The notes below the pieces were generated by a model. The model ran no database searches. It was not told the origin of the DNA and saw only the letters and a list, made by a program, of their open reading frames with translations. Of a DNA stretch of 64,000 nt, positions 46,852 through 56,400 are shown one piece after another. The position numbers and the translations under genes were made by a program. This DNA comes from DASPKX01 sp035627835 (GTDB lineage: Bacteria > Verrucomicrobiota > Verrucomicrobiia > Limisphaerales > SXQI01): contig DASPKX010000152.1 in NCBI GenBank assembly GCA_035627835.1, positions 113,923 through 177,922 of the forward strand. Reading direction: 5' to 3'. The stretch's first letter is position 1. The number at the start of each line of letters is the position of its first letter.

Positions 46852-48360
46852 TCAGGCCGCGCGCACAGGCAGAGTGAAGGTGAAGCTTGCGCCGAGTCCC
46901 GGCTCGCCAGTGGCCCAGACCTGGCCGCCGTGCGCCTCGATGATCCTCTTCACAATGGCCAAGCCCACGCCTGCCCCTTCAACCCCGGAGTTTCCGGGCA
47001 GCCGGTGAAAGGGTGTGAAGATCTTATCTGCCTCGCTGCTATTGAAGCCAACGCCGTTGTCCGCCACCGTGAACGACAACCGGTCAAGTTGCTGCTGGCC
47101 AGTGACTCTGATCTCAGGATGCGCTTTGCTGGAGGAATATTTCAACGAATTGGTCAGAAGATTTTCCCAAACCTGAGTCATCATATTGCGATCCACATTG
47201 GCTTGTGGGAGGTCTTCAATCTGGATCGTTGCGTTACTGGCCTGCAAACGTGCGGCGACTTCACGGGCCAGGAGGGTCATGTCTGTTGGGTCGATTTTCA
47301 ACGCCTGGTGCCCGATGCGGCTAAGCGCCAGGTAATCGTCCAGCAACTGCACCATGCGCTGGGCGTTGCCGCGAATACGCATCAGAAATTCCGCATTGTC
47401 GTCAGCGGCCCCGCCGTTGGCTGGCTCGATCAAGGCGGCATAGCTGGTGATGGCCCGCAAGGGGGCTCTCAGGTCGTGGGAGACCGTGAAAATGAACTCC
47501 TCCATGCGCCGATTCTCAGCTTCCAGCAGGGTTGAGCGATGAGCTTTGGCCTCCAGCTCTTTGTTTAAGGCTTTAAGTTCGCGTTCCGTGCGCACACGCT
47601 CTGAGCTATCGCGGAAAACGATCACGGCCCCGGTCACGGCGCCATGGTCATCGCGCAGCGGCGCGGCGGAGTCGTCCACGTAGAGATCGCCGCTGGCCCG
47701 CCGCAGGACTACTCCATCCCGGAGATGGACGACGACACCCTCGCGCAACGCTGCAAAGATCGGATTCTCGATGGCCTCGTTTTCGGCGGCCAGGATCAAC
47801 GGCGCCACCTCCTGAATGGGCTTTCCGCGCACGTCATCCAGCGCTTGTTCTGTCAGCGCCTGAGCCATTGAGTTCATGTAGGTGACGCGCCCCTCCACAT
47901 CCGTCGCAATCACCGCGTCGCCAATGCTGCGGAGGGTGGTGGCGAGCCATCGCTCCAGATTCCGCAGCTTCGCCTCCACCCTGCTGCGGTACAACGCGAT
48001 CTCCACCGTGGCATGGAGTTCCCTCTCTTCAAAAGGCTTGATGATGTAACCGAACGGCTCGGTGACTTTCGCCTTCGCGAGAGTGTTCGCGTCCCCGTGG
48101 GCGGTGAGAAACACGACGGGAATGCGCAGCTTGTTTCGGACGACCTCCGCAGTCTCAATGCCCGTGAGCTGCCCGCGCAGCCGGATATCCATAAGCACCA
48201 GGTCTGGGCGAAGCTTCTCCAGGGCAGGCAGGGCCTCTTCCCCCGCCGGGGATTTCCCCACGACGGTGTATCCGAGCTTCTCCAGGCGCATCTCAATGTC
48301 AGCAGCGATGATGCCTTCATCCTCAACAAGAAAGATGGTCGGCTTTGCTTCAACGCTCAT
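46852..48360 (-). CDS. Receiver-PAS-histidine kinase hybrid
   Basis: A 502-residue protein. A receiver domain comes first (about 7-125: 'IFLVEDEGIIAADIEMR', acceptor in 'LVLMDIRLRG', Lys in 'YIIKPFEERE'), then a PAS domain (about 140-260, 'SIGDAVIATDVEGRVTYMN'), HisKA with the phospho-His in 'FTVSHDLRAPLRAI', and an HATPase_c domain ('QVWENLLTNSLKYSS', 'FTVADNGVGFN', 'GVGLAIVKRIIEAHGG'). It is cytosolic. The ATG at 48360 is preferred to the one at 48378, which lies deeper in the preceding kinase gene; the overlap with that gene is 11 bp. It probably receives phosphate from that kinase and passes it on. Confidence 0.92.
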   Translation of the reverse strand: MSVEAKPTIFLVEDEGIIAADIEMRLEKLGYTVVGKSPAGEEALPALEKLRPDLVLMDIRLRGQLTGIETAEVVRNKLRIPVVFLTAHGDANTLAKAKVTEPFGYIIKPFEERELHATVEIALYRSRVEAKLRNLERWLATTLRSIGDAVIATDVEGRVTYMNSMAQALTEQALDDVRGKPIQEVAPLILAAENEAIENPIFAALREGVVVHLRDGVVLRRASGDLYVDDSAAPLRDDHGAVTGAVIVFRDSSERVRTERELKALNKELEAKAHRSTLLEAENRRMEEFIFTVSHDLRAPLRAITSYAALIEPANGGAADDNAEFLMRIRGNAQRMVQLLDDYLALSRIGHQALKIDPTDMTLLAREVAARLQASNATIQIEDLPQANVDRNMMTQVWENLLTNSLKYSSSKAHPEIRVTGQQQLDRLSFTVADNGVGFNSSEADKIFTPFHRLPGNSGVEGAGVGLAIVKRIIEAHGGQVWATGEPGLGASFTFTLPVRAA

Positions 48361-49393
48361 AAAGGTCAGAGAATTCAAGTTTGAAACGGGCGCCCTCCCC
48401 AGGAAGCCACTCGGCTTTTCCGAGCAATTGTTCCCCCAAAATTTTCACCAGCCGCAGGCCGAGAGATGACGAACGCTCAACGTCGAAGCCGGGCGAAAAG
48501 CCTTTGCCGTTATCCTCCACCAGTAAACAGTAGCGCTCAGCCTGAAGCTGGTTCAGCGCAATGGTGATGGTGGGCCGCCCGGAGCCATTGGGAAAGGCGT
48601 GCTTGAGCGAATTGGAAACCAACTCATTAATGATAAGGCCCAGCGGCACGGCTGTGTCGATGCCGAGATAAACCCGGTCGCATTGCACATCCAGGCGGAC
48701 ATCCTGCGTCGATTGCTGCGCGCGCATAATCATGCGCAGGAGGCTCTGCACGTAATCCACGAAATCGATCCGGGCCAGATCCGTCGCCTGGTAAAGTTTC
48801 TCATGAATCAACGCCATCGTCCGAATGCGTGACTGGCTTTCGCGGAAGAGCTGTATCGCGGATGGATCCTTGATCTGGGCGATCTGCAGCTCGAGCAAAC
48901 TGGAGATCACCTGCAGATTGTTCTTCACTCGGTGATGGATCTCTTTAAGCAGCGATTCCTTTTCATTCAAGGAGGCCCGAAGCTGGGTCTCAGCCCGCTT
49001 GCGATCACTGATATCGCGGGAAATGGCCGAGGCGCCCACCACCTGGCCGTCCTTGTTGCGAATGGGGGAGATGGTCATTGAGACGCTGACCGGCGTCCCG
49101 TCCTTGCGAATCCGCACGGTCTCGTAATGCTGCACACGCCGACCGTTCTTGATTTCTTGAAGAATGACATTTTCCTCATCGGGGCGATCCGGCGAGATCA
49201 GGATGCTGGCGGAGCGGCCAACCACGTCGGCTGCGGTGTATCCATAGACCCGCTCAGCGCCGCTGTTCCAACTAAGGATGCGCCCTTCCAGGCTCTTTCC
49301 AACGATTGCGTCGTCGGAGGACTCCACGATAGCCGCCAGCCATTGGGCGGCCTCGTCCTGAAGGGTGTTGGCAATGGCTTCGCCGGGTGGCAT
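48350..49393 (-). CDS. PAS-domain sensor histidine kinase, HisKA_2 type
   Basis: A 347-residue cytosolic kinase: a PAS domain plus PAC (about 15-135, 'IVESSDDAIVGKSLEGRILSWN', 'GASAISRDISDRKRAE'), a HisKA_2 phospho-acceptor block 'LLKEIHHRVKNNLQVISSLL' (about 148-167) and an HATPase_c domain with 'LGLIINELVSNSLKHAFPNG' and 'VEDNGKGF'. This class often phosphorylates receiver proteins in general-stress or light and redox responses. It overlaps the receiver-PAS-kinase gene by 11 bp, so the two form one signalling unit. tRNA-Glu lies 92 bp upstream on the same strand. Confidence 0.92.
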   Translation of the reverse strand: MPPGEAIANTLQDEAAQWLAAIVESSDDAIVGKSLEGRILSWNSGAERVYGYTAADVVGRSASILISPDRPDEENVILQEIKNGRRVQHYETVRIRKDGTPVSVSMTISPIRNKDGQVVGASAISRDISDRKRAETQLRASLNEKESLLKEIHHRVKNNLQVISSLLELQIAQIKDPSAIQLFRESQSRIRTMALIHEKLYQATDLARIDFVDYVQSLLRMIMRAQQSTQDVRLDVQCDRVYLGIDTAVPLGLIINELVSNSLKHAFPNGSGRPTITIALNQLQAERYCLLVEDNGKGFSPGFDVERSSSLGLRLVKILGEQLLGKAEWLPGEGARFKLEFSDLYER

Positions 49394-49485
49394 GTGATTT
49401 CACAGCATACCCGGGGCGCGACAGCCGGGCAAGGTGAGCGCCCGCAATAAACCGTGCCGCCGTAGGAAGTTAAGCCACGAAAAGT

Positions 49486-49561
49486 TGGCGACCCTAACGG
49501 GATTCGAACCCGTGTTACTGCCGTGAAAGGGCGGTGTCCTAGGCCTCTAGACGATAGGGTC
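49486..49561 (-). tRNA. tRNA-Glu (UUC)
   Basis: A 76-nt cloverleaf: acceptor GACCCTA pairs with TAGGGTC, the D arm is TCTAGAGGCCTAGGA, the anticodon loop CTTTCAC gives UUC, and the T arm is ACGGGTTCGAATCCCGT. The 3' CCA is encoded. It matches the usual bacterial tRNA-Glu almost base for base, including the 'CACCGCCCTTTCACGG' anticodon arm. A promoter lies upstream. Confidence 0.97.
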
Positions 49562-49581
49562 GTCTCAAAAGAGAGGACGGG

Positions 49582-49609
49582 AATATACGGATGGCTCCCG
49601 CCCTGTCAC
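49582..49609 (-). promoter_or_regulatory. Sigma70-type promoter of tRNA-Glu
   Basis: On the minus strand GTGACA (49609-49604) and TATATT (49587-49582) are separated by 16 nt; each matches the consensus at five of six positions. The predicted start is near 49575, about 14 nt before the tRNA 5' end. Confidence 0.65.
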
Positions 49610-49802
49610 GAAGAAAGTATCGCTTTCTTTCGAACTGTCCAGCAGACCCACTCCAAGTGTAAGCCTTCAGCCGGGGATTGCGCCGCTTCTGTCAAAAATA
49701 AGAACACCTTTGGTGCGCAATATTGGACAAAATCCGCAAAACGCATTGACGCTCTGCGTGGCTTTACTTACGGTCTTCCCCGATCCCAAACCCATTCAAA
49801 GT

Positions 49803-52800
49803 ATGGAAACTAAAACCCAAGTATTACGGCGGCTGACGATGCTCGCTGCGGCCTTATTGGCCACAGGCGCTAGCTGGGCTCAGTCCGACGTGACCCAACC
49901 GGCCGATCCAATTATCGCCAGCTCCTCTAACAGCCCTGGCTCCGAAGGCGTGGCCAACGCCATCGACGGCAAGACAACGAAGTACCTAAACTTCGATTCG
50001 CGCACAGCCAACTTCAAGCCGTCAGGCTTCGTGGTCAGCCCATCGGCTGGCTTAACTCGCGTGACTGGAATGACAATCCAGGCGGCGAACGATGCTCCAG
50101 AGCGCGATCCGAAGATCGTCACCCTCGAAGGCAGCAATGACGCTGCAATTACGAATTACGCCAGCGGAACATGGGAAGCGATCACCACGATCACCACCGC
50201 GCCGTTTGCCACCCGGTTTAGCACCCAAACATTCAGCTTCGAGAACAAGAAGCCGTACAAGCACTACCGATGGGTTGCGACCGAAACGGCTACCCCAAAC
50301 ACCTGCTGCATGCAGGTGGCTGAGGTTGAACTTTTAGGAACAGTCGTGCCAGGGGACATTACCCAGCCCGGCGATCCAGTGTTCGCATCCTCATCGAACT
50401 CCCCCGGCTCCGAAGGCGTTGCCAATGCCATCGACGATAAAACAACGAAATATCTCAATTTCGACAGCCGGACGGCCAACTTCAAGCCTTCGGGCTTCGT
50501 GGTGAGTCCCGCCGCAGGGCGCACACTCGTCACGGGTCTGACCTTGCAAGCGGCCAACGATGCCCCGGAGCGTGACCCCAAGACGGTGACGCTGGAAGGC
50601 TCGAATGACGCGGCGACGAATTACACCGATGGCACATGGACGATGATCACCACGATCTCGAACATCCCGCCATTCGCGACCCGGTTCTCGAAGCAAACGT
50701 TCCTGTTCGACAATCACACCCCATACCGCAGTTATCGCTGGGTGGCCACCGAAACCCAGACTCCGAACACCTGCTGCATGCAGATCGCCGAAGTGGAACT
50801 GCTCGGCACTGGCGCTCCAACAGACATCACCCAACCAGGTGATAAGATTGTTGCTTCATCCTCAAACAGCCCAGGCTCCGAAGGTGTTGCCAACGCCATC
50901 GACAACAAGACCACGAAGTATCTGAACTTCGACAGCCGCACCGCGAACTTCAAGCCCTCGGGTTTTGTTGTTACGCCCGCAGTTGAAGGTGAAGTCGTCA
51001 TCGGCATGACCATCCAGGCCGCGAACGACGCCCCTGAACGTGATCCAAAGGTGGTTCGCCTCGAGGGGTCGAACGACACGAACGAGGTCACTTCGTTCGA
51101 CAGCGGCACCTGGGAGCAAATCGCGACCATCACAACGGCTCCTTTTGCCACGCGCTTCTCTTCCCAGGAGTTTTATTTCCCGAACGCAAAGACCTACCGC
51201 CACTATCGGTGGACGGCTCTGGAAACCGCGACGCCAAACACCTGCTGCATGCAGGTGGCGGAAGTGGAACTGCTGGCTGTCACAGCCTCGGCTCCTCCGA
51301 ACGCCCGCTTCGTTTCGCAACCAACTGACACCCCAGTGCTCGCCGGCCAAAGCGCCACCTTCTTCACAGAAGTCAACGGTCCATGGCCTCTGCAATGGTA
51401 CGTCAATGGCGTCAAAATCGCCGGCGCGACTGGCAAGAGCTACACGACTGCCACTGTGGACGCGGTTAACACAACTAACATCTACACGGTGGAAATCGTT
51501 GGCCGCGAAATGAGCCAACCTGTTCGCGCGGTCGTCTTTACCCCATCGGCCACCCGAAGCATCGGCATTCAATTCGAAGGCGGTGGCGCGAATGGCGCAC
51601 CGACACCAATGCTGAAGACCGACATCGCTGGCGTGCATCCTCAAGCATACTGGAACGTGGGCGCAGCCCAGACCGGTGATCTCCCTGACTTCAACGTCGA
51701 CCCTGCTTTGCCTCTCCTGGACAGCAGCAATCAGGAAAGCACCATCACTGTCAATTGGGCGACCGGCGCTGAATGGGGCTCCGGCACGGGCGTTGAAACG
51801 CCTACCCAGCGCATGCTGAACGGCATCATCGGCAACGGCGGCGTCAATGCTGATAATCCAGGGACACTGACATTCAGCAATGTTCCGGACGGCGCGCATT
51901 CCGTTCTGATCTACGCTGTTAGCCCTCCGCTGCAGTTCCAGACGGTCCGTTACAAGATCACTGGCACCACGGAGCAGACCACCTTCGCCCGCGTGATGAA
52001 CTCCGACGAGTACAATGCCGCTCCAGGCTTCTATCGTGCCGTCAGCACGACTCAGGCAGGAGCGACCATTGCGAACTTCATCCGCTTCGACAACGTGCGC
52101 CCCGCAAACGGCGTCATTATGTTGGAAGTGGCGACGGTCGCAGGCAGCGGGCAGGCATCCGGCATGAATGCTATCCAGCTCGTTCTGAACGCGGTGTCCC
52201 CAGGCGCTCCTCCGGTGATCACTGCGGATCCGCAGCCAACCGTTGCGGCCATCGGCGGGACAGCTCGCCTGTCTGTCACAGCAACGGGCCAGAACCTCAC
52301 GTATCAGTGGCGCAAGAACGGCCGCAACCTTTCTAACGGCGGCGGTGTCTCTGGCGCGACCACAGCAAACCTGGTGATCTCGGACTTCAACGAGAATTCA
52401 CCCGGCGTTTACAGCGTGGCGGTCTTCAACCCAGCAGGCAGCACGGTCAGCGGCAACGCTTCCGTCCGTCTCTCGACATTCAACATCACTCAGGATCTAG
52501 GCGTTTACCTGGCCTTGAATGAAACCAGCGGAACAACCGCTGCTAACACCGCGACCGGCGGCCGCCCTGGCACTGTTGTCGGCACCCCAAGCTGGGGCGC
52601 AGGCCGAATTGGCGGCTCGTTCGGCTTCGATGGCGGCACCTACCTCATCGTGACCAACTACACGAAAGCGCGGAACGAGTTCGGCCTTTCAGGGTGGTTC
52701 AACGTCGATCCAAGCGTCACCACACCTGTGGCATTCGCTCGCAACGCTGAAGGCAACCTCACCGTTGGCTTCGAGACCGCTGGCCAGTTCGAACTCGGCC

Positions 52801-53393
52801 TCGTCGCTGACGCAACCAGCGGAGCGCTTCATCTGCAGGCAACTGTGGTGGCTGGGCCTAACTTCGTGACCCTTCGCGCCCCAGAGCCGTTCACCCTCGG
52901 TTCATGGCAGCACGTTGCTGTGTCCGCCGACGGCGCGCAGATGCGGTTGTATGTCAACGGCGCTCAGGTTGCCTCGACGGACTACTCTGGCGCTATCAAC
53001 ACTCCAGCCGTTCAATCGCTCACATTGGGCGCGCGAGTGGCCCGGAATGCAGACAGCGGACAACTCGAGTTGGACGCGGACCCTCAGGCCCTCATTGGCC
53101 GCATCGACGACTTCGCATTGTGGGGTCGCGCTCTGACAGCGGACGAGGTGAACAAGATCCGCACCGCGGGCAACGCTGGGCAGGCCGTCACCACGGTCGT
53201 TCCAACACCTCCAGCGGCTGATCCAACCATCCGCATCGCGAGCGCGAATGGCGCAATCACCATCACCTTCGATGGCGGTGTGCTCCAATCCTCTGCGACA
53301 GCAAGCGGGCCGTATGAGAATGTTGCCGGCGCAACGAGCCCATACACCGTGAACGCAAATGAGCGCATGCGCTTCTTCCGCGTTCGCCGCTAA
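49803..53393 (+). CDS. Secreted protein with three tandem discoidin-like repeats, Ig-like and LamG-like domains
   Basis: 1,196 residues from the ATG at 49803, with a signal peptide (residues 1-25, 'GASWAQ' cleavage). Three discoidin/F5-8C-like domains follow, each exactly 156 residues long, starting at residues 29, 185 and 341; each has 'SSSNSPGSEGVANAID' near its start and 'TPNTCCMQ' near its end. Next come an Ig-like region (about 500-580), a region of unknown fold (about 580-795), a second Ig-like domain (about 800-890) and a LamG/concanavalin-like domain (about 900-1115, 'WQHVAVSADGAQMRLYVNG'). Likely role: surface binding of polysaccharide; the ligand is unknown. A strong terminator follows the stop. 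Confidence 0.88.
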   Translation: METKTQVLRRLTMLAAALLATGASWAQSDVTQPADPIIASSSNSPGSEGVANAIDGKTTKYLNFDSRTANFKPSGFVVSPSAGLTRVTGMTIQAANDAPERDPKIVTLEGSNDAAITNYASGTWEAITTITTAPFATRFSTQTFSFENKKPYKHYRWVATETATPNTCCMQVAEVELLGTVVPGDITQPGDPVFASSSNSPGSEGVANAIDDKTTKYLNFDSRTANFKPSGFVVSPAAGRTLVTGLTLQAANDAPERDPKTVTLEGSNDAATNYTDGTWTMITTISNIPPFATRFSKQTFLFDNHTPYRSYRWVATETQTPNTCCMQIAEVELLGTGAPTDITQPGDKIVASSSNSPGSEGVANAIDNKTTKYLNFDSRTANFKPSGFVVTPAVEGEVVIGMTIQAANDAPERDPKVVRLEGSNDTNEVTSFDSGTWEQIATITTAPFATRFSSQEFYFPNAKTYRHYRWTALETATPNTCCMQVAEVELLAVTASAPPNARFVSQPTDTPVLAGQSATFFTEVNGPWPLQWYVNGVKIAGATGKSYTTATVDAVNTTNIYTVEIVGREMSQPVRAVVFTPSATRSIGIQFEGGGANGAPTPMLKTDIAGVHPQAYWNVGAAQTGDLPDFNVDPALPLLDSSNQESTITVNWATGAEWGSGTGVETPTQRMLNGIIGNGGVNADNPGTLTFSNVPDGAHSVLIYAVSPPLQFQTVRYKITGTTEQTTFARVMNSDEYNAAPGFYRAVSTTQAGATIANFIRFDNVRPANGVIMLEVATVAGSGQASGMNAIQLVLNAVSPGAPPVITADPQPTVAAIGGTARLSVTATGQNLTYQWRKNGRNLSNGGGVSGATTANLVISDFNENSPGVYSVAVFNPAGSTVSGNASVRLSTFNITQDLGVYLALNETSGTTAANTATGGRPGTVVGTPSWGAGRIGGSFGFDGGTYLIVTNYTKARNEFGLSGWFNVDPSVTTPVAFARNAEGNLTVGFETAGQFELGLVADATSGALHLQATVVAGPNFVTLRAPEPFTLGSWQHVAVSADGAQMRLYVNGAQVASTDYSGAINTPAVQSLTLGARVARNADSGQLELDADPQALIGRIDDFALWGRALTADEVNKIRTAGNAGQAVTTVVPTPPAADPTIRIASANGAITITFDGGVLQSSATASGPYENVAGATSPYTVNANERMRFFRVRR
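49887..51290 (+). repeat. Three tandem 468-bp repeats
   Basis: Units begin at 49887, 50355 and 50823, spaced by exactly 468 bp. Each encodes one 156-residue discoidin-like domain. The protein blocks 'KTTKYLNFDSRTANFKPSGF' and 'AANDAPERDPK' are identical in all three units, and the DNA is similar but with many synonymous changes, so the duplication is not very recent while the protein is strongly constrained or homogenised. Confidence 0.9.
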
Positions 53394-53412
53394 GCGATAG
53401 CTTCTCAATCAC

Positions 53413-53450
53413 AAAGGCCGGGATCGCAAGATCCCGGCCTTTCTTGTTTT
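53413..53450 (+). terminator. Strong rho-independent terminator
   Basis: A perfect 13-bp stem (53413-53425 with 53430-53442) closed by a GCAA tetraloop, followed by CTTGTTTTTA. It starts 20 nt after the stop of the discoidin-repeat gene. The tail overlaps a possible TTG start (53444) of the next frame, one reason to reject that start. Confidence 0.93.
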
Positions 53451-53479
53451 TACCGCCTGTTCACAGCAGAGTGACCCGC

Positions 53480-56400
53480 GTGAATCGGTTGCCGCCTTTT
53501 TTAGCGTGCCTTCTTTACGTCGTTCAACTCGCGCCAGGCGCCGCGGGCAGTTCTCGCGCATGGCTGGAAGCCGCACATGGACGCTCGGCGGAATTGCCGT
53601 CGGCCACTAATGCGCTCAAATCAGTTGGCTTTACCGCCCTGCCTTCAACTGCCACCGATCTCCTTTTCACGAACAGCATCAGCGACGAGGAAGGCGCAAC
53701 CAATCGCACCCTTTACAACGGATCTGGTGTGGCGACCGGCGATGTTGATGGAGATGGCTTGGCCGATGCCGTTTTTGCCGGAATTCGGAATCAACTCACC
53801 CTCTTCAAAAATCTCGGCGGCTTCCGTTTCACCAACGTCACTGCGAGCGCAGGGCTGCGAATCACCAATCAGGTTTGCCGCGGTGTCACGCTCGTCGATG
53901 TCACCGGGGATGGCGCCCTCGACTTGCTGGTCAGCGCGAATGGCCGCGGGGTGCAGCTTTGGAAAAATGACCGCAAGGGGCGCTTCACAGATGTAACTGC
54001 CGAGAGCGGCACCGCGAGCCCTTATGGCAGCGTGACCATGACTCTCGCGGACATTGACGGAAATGGTTCGCTGGATCTCTACGTCGGGAATAATCGAACG
54101 GATGACATTCGAGATCGGGGGAGCGTGGATATGCGAATGGTTGGCGGTCGAATGCAGCCACCGCGTGAGTTGGCCAACCGATTGGTCGTTCATAACGGCC
54201 AAATCTTTGAATACGGCGAGCCTGACGTGCTTCTCCTGAACGATGGGCATGGAAAGTTCCAGGCCGCCAAATGGAATGAGGCGTTTGCAAACGAGTCGGG
54301 GGAGGCCCTCAAGCAAGCGCCTCTGGACTGGGCTTTGACCGCTGCCTTCCGCGACCTGAATAATGATGGCGCGCCCGACCTTTACGTTTGCAACGATTTT
54401 TGGACTCCCGACCGCATTTGGTTGAACGACGGCAAAGGCCGCTTCAGGGCGGCCCCGACTTTGGCTTTTCGACAAATCAGCGGCTCATCCATGGGGGTGG
54501 ACATGGCGGATCTCGACGGCAATGGGCGGCCTGAAATTTTCGTCGTCGACATGCTCAGCCGATTGCCTTCGTGGCGAAAGCGGCAGATGGATGCGCAAAA
54601 TCCACAGCTCAACATGCCCGGCGTGATCACGAATCGCCCCCAAAGCTTGCGTAACACTCTTTTCCTCGCGCACGAGGACGGGACGTATGCCGAAATCGCA
54701 AACTTCTCCGGCCTCGCCGCTTCTGAATGGGCGTGGCAACCCATATTCATCGACGTTGATCTGGATGGTCACAAAGATCTCCTCGTCACCAGCGGCCACG
54801 CGCATGATGTCCAGGACCGTGACGCTGAGGCGCTCGTTCGCTCAAGGCAGCGGGATTACAGCAAGATTTCCAACCCAAAAGAGAAGCAACGCCAGTTCAC
54901 CGTGGATCAACTTGCCGCGCTGCAACTTTATCCCGTGTTAAAAACCCCAATCGTTGCTTTTCGGAATCTTGGAAATCTGCGGTTCGAGGATGTCACCGAG
55001 AGATGGGGGACTGACGCGCCAGGGATTCATCACGGGATTGCGACGGCAGATTTCGATGGCGATGGCGACCTCGATTTTGTGGTGAACAATTTGAATGAAC
55101 CAGCCCAGATCTTTAGAAACGACGCCACGAACTCGCGCATCGCCGTCCGGCTGAAAGGGAAGGCCCCGAACACGGCCGGGATCGGCGCCAAGGTCACGCT
55201 CCGCGGGGGAGCGTCGCCCGCTCAAACGGAGGAAGTCGTTGCCGGAGGCCGGTATTTGTCCGGCAGTGATCCACTGGTTGTGTTCGCCACCGGAGCGGCG
55301 CGCGATGGAATGCAGTTGCAAGTGCGTTGGCGAACGGGCGGGGTGACGACCATTTCCAATGCGATCGCGAACCGCATCTACGAAATTGCAGAAGATTCCG
55401 CGGCAACTCGTCCGGGGACCGAAGGTGTGCCGATAGTGGGTCCGAAGCCATTGTTTACCGACGTTTCCGACATGTTGAGCCACCAGGCAAAAGAGGAGTT
55501 GTTCGACGATTCAGCCAGGCAAGCGTTGCTTCCCTCAAGGCTCTCTCAAGACGGGCCGGAGGCGCTTTGGTGTGATCTCGATGGAAATGGTTGGGAAGAC
55601 TTGGTTATCGGGACGAGCGCTGGCGCCACCCTGCGCGTATTCCTGAACCGGAATGGAGTCCTGACCCAGAGCAACACGCCCCCTCATTCTGTTCCGCTGC
55701 CCCGTGAAACCGCTGGCCTCCTTCACTTGCCGGGGCTTGGCGCCGTGGCCGCGCTTTCCAGCTATGAGGATGGCCGCACAAACGGAGCATCCCTGTTTTT
55801 GTTTCGCACGAACGCTCCTGGACCAGTGGCCCTTTGGCGCGACTTGGCTTCCAGCGCAGGCCCTCTCGCAGCCGCGGACTATGATCGCGATGGCGATATG
55901 GACCTATTCGTTGGAGCGCGAGTTCTCGCTGGCCGCTGGCCCGAAGCCGGCCCCTCCTTGCTCCTCCGTAATGAGGCGGGAGCGTGGAAGGAAGATTCAA
56001 CGAACACCACCGCGCTTGGCTTCGAGCCAGTCAACGCCGCGGCCTGGGCGGACCTGAACGGAGACTCCTGGGACGACCTGGTTTTGGTTGGCGATTTTAC
56101 GGGCGTGCGAATCTTTAAGAATGCCCAGGGCCGGCTGGAGCGCTGGGACGCTTCCGTGTCCGGTTCACAAGCCGCAAAAAGCGCAACCCAGTTAACGGGG
56201 CTGTGGCAAAGCCTCGCCGCCGCCGACCTGAATGGCGACGGGAAAATTGATTTGCTGCTTGGGAATTGGGGTGAAAATGGAGAATGGCAAGCGACGCCGA
56301 GCCAGCCGCTGGTGTTGCTGGGCGTTGATGCAATGCCCGGAACCTTGAGTTTGATGGAAACCATGTGGGATCCAGAGCGCAAAACTTTGACGGCCCGCCG

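Noticed and set aside
49611..49629. 7-bp hairpin upstream of tRNA-Glu
   Set aside because: A/T-rich, weak and without a T run; not a credible terminator, and the tRNA promoter is next to it.
53444..53479. Upstream TTG start for the FG-GAP protein
   Set aside because: It lies inside the terminator tail of the preceding gene; GTG at 53480 or 53471 gives a proper signal peptide.
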